A DNA stretch of 64,000 nt, from NCBI GenBank assembly GCA_047610385.1, contig JBLGAC010000014.1:1-64000 (forward strand), given 5' to 3'. The notes under the pieces are model-generated. The model saw only the letters and a list, made by a program, of their open reading frames with translations, searched no databases and had not been told where the DNA came from. This stretch comes from JBOCEF01 sp047610385. Lineage in GTDB: Bacteria; Pseudomonadota; Alphaproteobacteria; Rhodobacterales; Rhodobacteraceae. Every line of letters begins with the position of its first letter. Within the stretch, counting starts at the first letter, position 1. Made by a program: the position numbers and the translations under genes. Shown piece after piece: positions 55,551 to 62,990 of the stretch.

Positions 55551-56432
55551 TCAGGCCAGTTTGTTGATGTCCAGAAGCTCCAGCCACAGGCCGGAATGAT
55601 CTTTGTTGCCGCCATCGAGGTCATCGACAAAGCGGGCGAAGCGGTCGCGGACCTGTTCGGTCAGCGGCAGGGTCAGGTTGGCCGCGCGCGAGACGTCCAA
55701 TGCGTTGTCCAGATCCTTGACCTGCAGGCGCGACGGGCCGCCGGGGGTGAAGTTGCCGGTGGTCATCCGCTCTCCATGCTGTTGCAAGATCACGCTGTCG
55801 GCGAACCCGCCTTTCAGCGCGTCGCGGATCGCGGCGGGGTCGGCGCCGCCTTCGCGCGCCAGCAGCATCGCCTCAGCCACCACACCGATGGTGACGGCGA
55901 CGATGGTCTGGTTCACCAGCTTGGACAATTGCCCAGCGCCAACCGGCCCCACCCGCACCGGGCGGCCCATGGCCGACAGCACCGCATGGGCGCGCGCAAT
56001 CAAGGCCGCATCGCCGCCCGCCATGATCGCCAGCGTCGCGCCCGCCGCCCCGCGGGTGCCGCCCGAGACCGGGGCGTCGATATGGCCAAGGCCCATCGCC
56101 GCCAGCTTTGCCGCATGATCGGTCGCCTCGGCAGGTTTGATTGAGGACATGTCGATCACCGCCGCGCCGGGCTTCATGGCCGCAGCAACGCCTTGGGTGA
56201 ACAAAAGGTCCGCCACCGCGCCACCATCCGACAGCATGGTGATGACGAAATCGGCGCCCGCAACGGCGGCGGCAGCTGTGTCGGCCACCTGCGCGCCGTC
56301 CGCTTCCAAAGCCTCAGCCTTGGCGCGGGATCGGTTCCACACGGTGACGGCAAAGCCCGCCTTCAGGATGTTGCGCGCCATCGGGGCGCCCATCAGGCCG
56401 GTCCCGAGGAACGCGACGGTCAGATCAGACAT
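55551..56432 (-). CDS. Beta-hydroxyacid dehydrogenase (3-hydroxyisobutyrate/threonate dehydrogenase-like)
   Basis: The protein has 293 residues. GTGLMGAPMARN binds the nucleotide; DAPVSGGTRGA is the substrate motif; the catalytic Lys lies in GQLSKLVNQ. Members include tartronate semialdehyde reductase and L-threonate dehydrogenase, both sensible in a sugar-acid operon. It overlaps the gluconokinase gene by 8 bases. Confidence 0.83.
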   Translation of the reverse strand: MSDLTVAFLGTGLMGAPMARNILKAGFAVTVWNRSRAKAEALEADGAQVADTAAAAVAGADFVITMLSDGGAVADLLFTQGVAAAMKPGAAVIDMSSIKPAEATDHAAKLAAMGLGHIDAPVSGGTRGAAGATLAIMAGGDAALIARAHAVLSAMGRPVRVGPVGAGQLSKLVNQTIVAVTIGVVAEAMLLAREGGADPAAIRDALKGGFADSVILQQHGERMTTGNFTPGGPSRLQVKDLDNALDVSRAANLTLPLTEQVRDRFARFVDDLDGGNKDHSGLWLELLDINKLA

Positions 56433-56931
56433 GGCGGTCTCCCTGCCCCTTGATCGCCACCAGCGCGCCTGCAAGCGCGTCGGCCGGATCCTGGGTGATG
56501 TCGATTGTGATCACGCCGGGCTCCCCTTCGGGATCCTCAAGCGTGGCGAATTGGCTGTCGATCAGGCTTGGCGCCATAAAATGGTGCTGCCGCACGGCAA
56601 GGCGGGCTTTGATTTCTGCGCGCGCACCCCTGAGATGCACGAAGATCAGCGGCCCCGCGATCCGCAACCGGTCGCGATAGCTGCGCTTCAGCGCAGAGCA
56701 CGCAACCACGATCCCCGGCGCTTCCTTCATCCGTGCCACGATCAGATCAAGCCATGGTGCCCGGTCCACGTCGGTCAGGGGCGTGCCGCCGGTCATCTTG
56801 GCAATGTTGCCCGGCGGGTGCAGGGCGTCGCCTTCAAGATATGGGGCACCAAGCGCATCGGCCAGCGCCTGCCCGAAGGTGGTCTTGCCGCAGCCTGCCA
56901 CGCCCATCACCACGATCCCCGCCCGCGTCAC
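56425..56931 (-). CDS. gntK: Gluconokinase
   Basis: The protein has 168 residues. The P-loop is GVAGCGKTTFG (10-20); the gluconate-binding segment is EGDALHPPGNIAKM and CSALKRSYRD follows. It phosphorylates D-gluconate to 6-phosphogluconate for the Entner-Doudoroff or pentose phosphate pathway. It lies next to the idnO-like gene, consistent with idonate and gluconate use. Confidence 0.9.
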   Translation of the reverse strand: MTRAGIVVMGVAGCGKTTFGQALADALGAPYLEGDALHPPGNIAKMTGGTPLTDVDRAPWLDLIVARMKEAPGIVVACSALKRSYRDRLRIAGPLIFVHLRGARAEIKARLAVRQHHFMAPSLIDSQFATLEDPEGEPGVITIDITQDPADALAGALVAIKGQGDRHV

Positions 56932-56935
56932 AGCA

Positions 56936-57700
56936 TCAGACCGAGACGGTCAGCCCGCCGTCAACGAACAACGTGTGCCCATTGACGAAGGACGACGCCG
57001 GGGCCGCAAGAAACACCGCCGCGCCGACCAGTTCTTCGGTGTCGCCCCAGCGGCCTGCGGGGGTGCGTTTGCACAGCCATTCAGAAAACGCCGGATCGTC
57101 GACCAGCGACTGATTAAGCGGCGTTTTGTAATACCCCGGCGCGATGGCGTTGATCTGGATGTTGTGCTTGGCCCAATCGGTGGCCATGCCGCGGGTCAGG
57201 TTGCGCACCCCGCCTTTGAACGCGGTGTAGGGCGCAACGCCGGGGCGCGCCAGTTCAGCCATCACCGAGGCGATGTTGATAATCTTGCCAGCCTTGCGCG
57301 GGATCATGCGCTTGGCGACGGCCTTGGACATCAGGAACGGCGCGGTCAGATGCACCTGCATCAGCTTGTTCCAGTCGTCATCCGCGAAATCTTCCAAAGG
57401 TCCGCGGATCTGAACCCCGGCATTGTTGATCAAGATGTCGATCGGGGTTTCATCGTCCAGCGCCGCAACCGCATCGCCGACGGCGATCGGGTCGGTCACG
57501 TCAAATGCGGCGGCGCGGGCAGACAGCCCTTCGGCAGTGATTTCGGCGGCGGCAGCTTCTGCCTTGGCAGCGTCGCGGCCGTTCACGATCACTGAGGCAC
57601 CGTGACGCGCAAGCCCGCGCGCCAGCGCAAAGCCGATGCCGGAGCCTGAACCGGTGATGAGCGCGGTCTTGCCGCTCAGGTCGAACAGAGGCGATGTCAT
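56936..57700 (-). CDS. idnO: Gluconate 5-dehydrogenase-like SDR (IdnO)
   Basis: The protein has 254 residues. GSGSGIGFALA binds NADP; NNAG and YTAFK are active-site motifs; the C-terminal APGYYKTPLNQSLVDD is characteristic of 5-keto-gluconate reductases. It interconverts 5-keto-gluconate and gluconate. First metabolic gene after the GntR regulator, 36 bases away. Confidence 0.84.
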   Translation of the reverse strand: MTSPLFDLSGKTALITGSGSGIGFALARGLARHGASVIVNGRDAAKAEAAAAEITAEGLSARAAAFDVTDPIAVGDAVAALDDETPIDILINNAGVQIRGPLEDFADDDWNKLMQVHLTAPFLMSKAVAKRMIPRKAGKIINIASVMAELARPGVAPYTAFKGGVRNLTRGMATDWAKHNIQINAIAPGYYKTPLNQSLVDDPAFSEWLCKRTPAGRWGDTEELVGAAVFLAAPASSFVNGHTLFVDGGLTVSV

Positions 57701-57736
57701 GAGGTCCGGCCCTCCTCAGGCCGCAGGCTTGGCCGT

Positions 57737-58408
57737 TCAGGCCGTGATCTGGTGGTCCGCCACGTCGCGGCGATAGGTTTGCAGATGCGCCGCGATCGCC
57801 GCCTGGCAGGCGGGAATATCCCGCGCCACCGCCGCGTTCAAGATTGCGGCATGTTCGGGGATCGTCTCAGGCCGAAACCCCGCTGAGGACATCTCAGCCA
57901 CCACCTGCTGGCGGAACTGCTCGTAGATGTTGCGGTGCGCGGCCCGCAGCGTCACCGAGGTGCAGGCGGACATCAGCGTGTCGTGAAATTCCCAGTCGAT
58001 CCGGGTCCAGATCGGGATGAAGGGGGCGATATCGCCGGCGTCCTGCATCTTCTGCTCAATATGGCCCAGCTTGTGATGGGCGGCGTAAAGCTGCGCCTCC
58101 CATTCCACATCGCCGCTGCGGATGCTGTCGGCGGCGCCTTCGCATTCCAGCAGGATGCGCAGGTTCATCAGCTCCGTCAGGCGGCGGGCGTCGGCCTCAG
58201 GCACACGGAACCCACGCTGTTCCTCTTGTTTCAGCAGGCCTTCATGGGCGAGGCGCAGGAACACTTCGCGCATGGCGCTGGCGCTGACATCATAGGTGTC
58301 GCGCAGCGCGTCGGGGCGCAGCTTTTCCCCGGCGAGGAATTCGCCCGCCATCAGGCGCGCTTTGACAGAGCGGTAAATCGTCCCGAGCGTCGTTCCCTCC
58401 TGCGCCAT
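57737..58408 (-). CDS. GntR-family regulator with FCD ligand-binding domain
   Basis: The protein has 223 residues. An N-terminal winged helix (LRDTYDVSASAMREVFLRL) is followed by an all-helical FCD domain with metal-binding-type residues (DWEFHDTLM; PEHAAIL). It leads the minus-strand sugar-acid operon and is divergent from dctP. A perfect inverted repeat at 58508-58531 in the gap is a candidate operator. Confidence 0.9.
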   Translation of the reverse strand: MAQEGTTLGTIYRSVKARLMAGEFLAGEKLRPDALRDTYDVSASAMREVFLRLAHEGLLKQEEQRGFRVPEADARRLTELMNLRILLECEGAADSIRSGDVEWEAQLYAAHHKLGHIEQKMQDAGDIAPFIPIWTRIDWEFHDTLMSACTSVTLRAAHRNIYEQFRQQVVAEMSSAGFRPETIPEHAAILNAAVARDIPACQAAIAAHLQTYRRDVADHQITA

Positions 58409-58507
58409 GCTTTCGCTCCCCAGCCAGCGGCAGAGGTGATCCCCACCTTGATGCTCGCTTTGATTCAGACCCCGAACTTACTGCCAGTTTCAAGAGAATC
58501 AAGGAAT

Positions 58508-58531
58508 TTTGAAATTTTTACTAATTTCAAA
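58508..58531. promoter_or_regulatory. Candidate GntR operator, perfect 9-base inverted repeat
   Basis: TTTGAAATT (58508-58516) and AATTTCAAA (58523-58531) are exact complements with a six-base spacer, in an AT-rich island between the divergent gntR-type and dctP genes. It lies about 100 bases from the regulator start. Confidence 0.6.
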
Positions 58532-58649
58532 GTTTTGCTTGGCGCATGAGGATTTCGTTGTTACCGTCCGCTCCGAGCCGTGGGGTAAATCCACGGCCGC
58601 AAGGGATGAACTGCGGACGCCAGATCCGCTCCGCCACTGGGAGGAAACC

Positions 58650-59672
58650 ATGAAAACGCTCACCACGCTGATGGCCGCCGCCGCGACCATCGCATTGACC
58701 GCCGGCGCCGCGTCTGCCGCGGACGCCACGCATCTGCGCATCCAGACCCATTACGCGCCGGAAACGGTGTCGGGCAAACTGGCCGGCCAGTTCATCGACG
58801 ACGTGCAGGTCATGTCGAACGGCGAACTCACCATCGAGATGTTTTATTCGTCTGCGGTCGTGAAATCGGTTGAAACCTTTGACGCCGCCGCAACCGGCAT
58901 TCTTGACTGCGACATGACGGGCGGCGCCTATCAGACCGGCAAAAACCCCGCCTTCCAGTTCGTGGGCGACATCATGGGCGGCTACGATACGCCCTATCAG
59001 CAGCTGTCTTGGCTGTATCAGGGCGGCGGTTTCGCTGCGGCTGATGAGCTGTACCGCAAATACGACATGAAGCTGGTTGGCTGGTGGATCTACGGCCAGG
59101 AATCGCTGGTTTCGACCAAGCCGATGCGCGGTCCGGACGACCTGAAGGACTGGAAGTTCCGCTCCCCCCCGGGTCTTGAGACTGAGATCTTCGCCAATCT
59201 CGGCGCCTCGCCGATCGTGATGGATTTCACCGAAATCTTCACTGCGCTGGAAACCGGCATCATCGACGGCGCCGACGCGTCGGGCATCGCGAACAACCGC
59301 AGCCTCGGCCTGTACGACATCGGCAAGCACACCAACTACCCGGGCTTCCATTCGATGCCGTCGGATCATCTGGCCTGCAACGCCGCGGTGTGGGACGCGA
59401 TGCCTGAGCATCACCGCCGCATCATGGACACCGCCATGCAGAAGCTGGCGCTGCAGACCGCGCTGACCTTCGAAGTGAAGAACGCTGAGGCCGTGGCCGA
59501 CCTGTCGGCCAATGGTGTGGCCATCTACAACTGGTCCGCCGAAGACCGCGCTGCCTTCCGCGCCGCTGCGCAGTCGGCTTGGGATGGTTGGGCTGTCAAA
59601 ACGCCCGAAGCCGGCGCCCTGGTTGCGTCGCACCGCGCGTATCTTCAGCAGCTCGGCCTGATCGCCAAGTGA
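58650..59672 (+). CDS. dctP: TRAP transporter periplasmic binding protein DctP
   Basis: The protein has 340 residues. The signal peptide ends GAASAA. The DctP fold has RSPPGLETEIFANLGASP, where the conserved Arg contacts the carboxylate of the ligand, and the usual ALETGIIDGAD. GGGAGGAAA precedes ATG 58650; the longer frame is not needed. Ligand is likely a sugar acid because of the divergent catabolic operon. A strong terminator-like hairpin lies between it and dctQ. Confidence 0.9.
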   Translation: MKTLTTLMAAAATIALTAGAASAADATHLRIQTHYAPETVSGKLAGQFIDDVQVMSNGELTIEMFYSSAVVKSVETFDAAATGILDCDMTGGAYQTGKNPAFQFVGDIMGGYDTPYQQLSWLYQGGGFAAADELYRKYDMKLVGWWIYGQESLVSTKPMRGPDDLKDWKFRSPPGLETEIFANLGASPIVMDFTEIFTALETGIIDGADASGIANNRSLGLYDIGKHTNYPGFHSMPSDHLACNAAVWDAMPEHHRRIMDTAMQKLALQTALTFEVKNAEAVADLSANGVAIYNWSAEDRAAFRAAAQSAWDGWAVKTPEAGALVASHRAYLQQLGLIAK

Positions 59673-59683
59673 TTTGACACAGG

Positions 59684-59718
59684 GGGCGGGACGGCCATCG
59701 CGCCGTCCCGCCCTTTTT
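59684..59718 (+). terminator. Strong intra-operon terminator between dctP and dctQ
   Basis: Perfect 12-bp stem: GGGCGGGACGGC (59684-59695), loop CATCGC, GCCGTCCCGCCC (59702-59713), then TTTTT. It probably causes partial termination so that the binding protein is made in excess over the permease. Confidence 0.9.
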
Positions 59719-59775
59719 CCGATCTGCGAGGCACAGTGCGAGACGGTTTTCGCGCGCGCCGGGGGGAACATTTAA

Positions 59776-60345
59776 ATGATCGAACACGAACGCACGGGAC
59801 CGCTCGATCTGGTCACCTGGGGGTTCAGCCGCGTGGCAATGTGGGCGCCAGCCTTTGTCGTCGCGATCATCTTCTTCGAAGTTGTCATGCGCTATGTCTT
59901 CCAGTCGCCCACGCTGTGGGTGAACGAGATGTCGCTGTGGGTGGCGGGCGGCATCTATATGACCGCCGGGCTTTATGCCATGCAGCAGCGCAGCCATATC
60001 CGCATCTTCATCATCTATGACATCTGCCCGCGCCCGGTGCAGAAGCTGTTCGACATCCTGTCGCTGATATTCCTGTGGATCTTTGTCGCCGCCGTGATCT
60101 ATGGCGGCTATGGCGAGGCCTATGCAAAGTTCATGCGGTGGGAAAAATTCGGCACCGCGTGGGATCCGCCCATCCCCGCCACCATCAAGCCACTGGTCCT
60201 GATCACGCTGGTCTTCGTCGCGCTGCAGGCGCTGTCGAACCTGATCAACGACTGGAACCGCGCGCCCGAAAGCCACAATCCGGCAGATGATCTTGACCTT
60301 CCGGTTGGCATCGACAAGCCCGATTACGCCGTGAAGCCGAAATGA
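59776..60345 (+). CDS. dctQ: TRAP transporter small permease DctQ
   Basis: The protein has 189 residues with four hydrophobic helices (about 25-45, 60-80, 98-118, 140-165). PTLWVNEMSLWV matches the family motif. It joins DctM to form the membrane complex. It lies 24 bases before dctM. Confidence 0.88.
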   Translation: MIEHERTGPLDLVTWGFSRVAMWAPAFVVAIIFFEVVMRYVFQSPTLWVNEMSLWVAGGIYMTAGLYAMQQRSHIRIFIIYDICPRPVQKLFDILSLIFLWIFVAAVIYGGYGEAYAKFMRWEKFGTAWDPPIPATIKPLVLITLVFVALQALSNLINDWNRAPESHNPADDLDLPVGIDKPDYAVKPK

Positions 60346-60368
60346 GCATCACGGGAAGGATAAAATAA

Positions 60369-61964
60369 ATGGACATCGGGACGATCTCCCTCATTCTGCT
60401 GATCGGCATGCTTGTGCTGCTGGCCATCGGGATGCCGCTCGGCTTCGCGTCGGGTTTTCTTGCTGTCGTGGTGATGTACCTGAAATTCGGGCCGGACATC
60501 CTGTTCCGCACGTTCGGGACCGGGCCGCTCAATATCCTCGCGCAGCGACTGTACGGCGTCATGACCGATTATGTCCTGATATCTGTACCATTATTTATCT
60601 TGATGGCGACGCTGCTTGAACGCTCCGGCATCGCCAAGGACATGTACACGTCGCTGAACATGTGGATGAGCCGGACCCGCGGCGGCATCGCTGTGGTCAC
60701 CGCGATCATGGCCATCGTCATGGCCGCCATGTCCGGCATCATCGGCGGAGAGGTCGTGCTGCTTGGCCTGATCGCGCTGCCGCAGATGTTGCGGCTGGGC
60801 TATGACCAGAACCTCGCCGTCGGCACGATCTGCGCCAGCGGCAGCCTTGGCACCATGATCCCACCGTCGATCGTGCTGATTTTCTACGGGCTGATCACCG
60901 AAACCTCAATCCATGCGCTGTTCAAGGCGGCGTTCATTCCGGGGTTCATCCTGGCGGGCTGCTACATCGTCTACATCATCGTGCGCACCCGCTTGCACCC
61001 CGAACAGGCCCCCCTGCCGGAGCCGACCGACGAGGACATGCTGTTCAGCGACAAGTGCAAATGCTTTGCCGCTTTTGTCGGCTGGCTGCTGGCGATCTGG
61101 GGCGCCGGTGCGCTGATCCATGCTGGCGCGCATGAACTGCAGCACAACCTTGGCCTGCTGCGCGCCGATGATTATGATCCGTACTCGGTGACCTCGGTCA
61201 CCAAGTTTGCGTTGTTTTTTGGCGCAGGCATGACACTGCCCTACTTTGCTTTCGGCAAGGCGATCATCGTGCAGGCCTGGATCATGAGCAAAGGCCTGAT
61301 CGCACCGCTGGTCGTGGTGTTCGTGGTGCTCGGGTCGATCTATGGCGGCGTCACCGGGATCACTGAGGCTGCCGGCATGGGCACCGTCGCGGTGCTGATC
61401 CTGATCTGCGTCCGCAGGGAATTTTCGATCCTGCTGGTGCGTGAGGCGCTGATGCGCACCTTCAAATCCACCGGCACCATCATCTGGGTGACCTTCGGCG
61501 CGACCGCGCTGGCGGGGGCCTACACCATCGCGGGTGGGCCGACCTATGTGGCCAACATGATCACCGGCGCAGATCTGCCGACGCTGGGCATCTTGCTGGT
61601 GATGATGGTGATGTTCCTGTTCCTCGGGGCCTTCATGGATTGGGTCGGGATTGTGCTGCTGGTCATGCCGGTGTTCCTGCCGATCGTGCTGAAGCTGCCG
61701 GTTGAGGAACTGGGCCTGTTCGGGCCGCTCACGGTCGATCCGCGCTTTGTGTCAGTGTGGTTCGGGATATTGTTCTGTGTAAACATGCAGGTCAGTTTTC
61801 TGTCTCCACCGTTCGGACCGGCTGCGTTCTACCTCAAATCGGTCGCACCGCCGCACATCTCGCTGCCGGACATCTTCCGCGGGTTCCTGCCCTTCATCGG
61901 CATTCAGATCTTTGTGCTGATGCTGGTGTTGTTCTTCCCCGAAATCACGATGATGTTCCGCTGA
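60369..61964 (+). CDS. dctM: TRAP transporter large permease DctM
   Basis: The protein has 531 residues with about 12 to 14 hydrophobic helices. Family motifs are IGMPLGFASGF, CASGSLGTMIPPSIVLIFYG and GVTGITEAAGMG. An insert around 215-300 is longer than in standard DctM. It is the ion-coupled permease. A G-rich terminator follows. Confidence 0.92.
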   Translation: MDIGTISLILLIGMLVLLAIGMPLGFASGFLAVVVMYLKFGPDILFRTFGTGPLNILAQRLYGVMTDYVLISVPLFILMATLLERSGIAKDMYTSLNMWMSRTRGGIAVVTAIMAIVMAAMSGIIGGEVVLLGLIALPQMLRLGYDQNLAVGTICASGSLGTMIPPSIVLIFYGLITETSIHALFKAAFIPGFILAGCYIVYIIVRTRLHPEQAPLPEPTDEDMLFSDKCKCFAAFVGWLLAIWGAGALIHAGAHELQHNLGLLRADDYDPYSVTSVTKFALFFGAGMTLPYFAFGKAIIVQAWIMSKGLIAPLVVVFVVLGSIYGGVTGITEAAGMGTVAVLILICVRREFSILLVREALMRTFKSTGTIIWVTFGATALAGAYTIAGGPTYVANMITGADLPTLGILLVMMVMFLFLGAFMDWVGIVLLVMPVFLPIVLKLPVEELGLFGPLTVDPRFVSVWFGILFCVNMQVSFLSPPFGPAAFYLKSVAPPHISLPDIFRGFLPFIGIQIFVLMLVLFFPEITMMFR

Positions 61965-61973
61965 TCCTTTGGG

Positions 61974-62010
61974 GGGGGGGGCGCCGCAAGGTGCCGCCCC
62001 CCCCTGTTTT
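61974..62010 (+). terminator. Terminator-like hairpin after dctM
   Basis: GGGGGGGGCG (61974-61983) pairs with CGCCCCCCCC (61995-62004), and TTTT follows at 62007. The G-run at 61971-61981 is 11 bases long and prone to sequencing error. The dioxygenase-type gene starts 25 bases later, so read-through is possible. Confidence 0.7.
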
Positions 62011-62034
62011 GCCCTTCACCGGAGGCCCCCTGCC

Positions 62035-62976
62035 ATGCTGAGCCAAGCTCAGATCGCATCCTTTCATCAAGACGGTTTTGTGGTGGTTGAGGACGTGCTG
62101 TCCCCGGCAGTTCTGACCCCGGTGCGGGCCGAATACGCTGCATTGATGGACCAGCTTTATGCGCGCTGGCAGGCTGAGGGCCGCGTGCCCGATGCCACCG
62201 GCTTTGATGCAAGGCTGCTGGCGGCCTACAAGGCAGGCTGCGACTGGTTCCAGCCCATGGACATCTCGCTGCCCGGCGGGAAGATTGCGGCAAACACCCC
62301 GATGCATTTCGGCCCGGCGGTCTTTGACATGATCACTGCGCCGCGCCTTCTGGACATGGTGGAATGTCTGATCGGGGGGGAACTTACCTCCAACCCCATT
62401 CAGCATGTGCGCATCAAGCCGCCCGCGACTGACCTGCGCGGCGGTGAAAACCGCGCCCACATCACCGCCACCGACTGGCATCAGGACCGCGGCGTGGGAC
62501 ATGAGGCCGCCGACGCGACCGACATGATCACCGTCTGGCTGGCCGTGTCCGACGCGACTGTGGCGAATGGTTGCCTGCAGGCGATCCCCGGCGCGCACCG
62601 CGCTGGGATGCTGCCGCACTGCCCCAAAACCCAGACCGCCATCGCCGACGGGTTCATCGACCCGGCCGCCGCGGTGCCACTGCCAGTGAAATCAGGCGGC
62701 GCGGTGATCTTTCATCCGCTGACGCCGCACGGATCGCTGGCCAACACCACCGATGGCTTTCGCTGGTCGTTTGACATCCGCTTCAACCGCACCGGACAGC
62801 CAACCGGGCGCGCCCATTTCCCCAGCTTCGTTGCACGATCCCGCACCGCGCCCGACACCGTGTTGCACGACTGGCGCAAATGGCGCGGCATGTGGGAAGA
62901 TGCCCGCGCCCGCCTTTGCACCGCGGACCATATCGACATCCATCGCTGGACCAGCGATGCGCCCTTCTGCGCCTGA
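62035..62976 (+). CDS. Phytanoyl-CoA dioxygenase (PhyH) family protein
   Basis: The protein has 313 residues. The Fe(II) site is H149-Q-D151 with distal H232 and R243 for 2-oxoglutarate. PhyH proteins hydroxylate varied substrates, including phosphonates and acyl-CoAs. The start at 62035 has CCGGAGG upstream. It is placed between the TRAP genes and a sugar-acid dehydratase, so its substrate may belong to the same pathway (inference). Confidence 0.82.
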   Translation: MLSQAQIASFHQDGFVVVEDVLSPAVLTPVRAEYAALMDQLYARWQAEGRVPDATGFDARLLAAYKAGCDWFQPMDISLPGGKIAANTPMHFGPAVFDMITAPRLLDMVECLIGGELTSNPIQHVRIKPPATDLRGGENRAHITATDWHQDRGVGHEAADATDMITVWLAVSDATVANGCLQAIPGAHRAGMLPHCPKTQTAIADGFIDPAAAVPLPVKSGGAVIFHPLTPHGSLANTTDGFRWSFDIRFNRTGQPTGRAHFPSFVARSRTAPDTVLHDWRKWRGMWEDARARLCTADHIDIHRWTSDAPFCA

Positions 62977-62990
62977 CCGGAGCCACCCCA

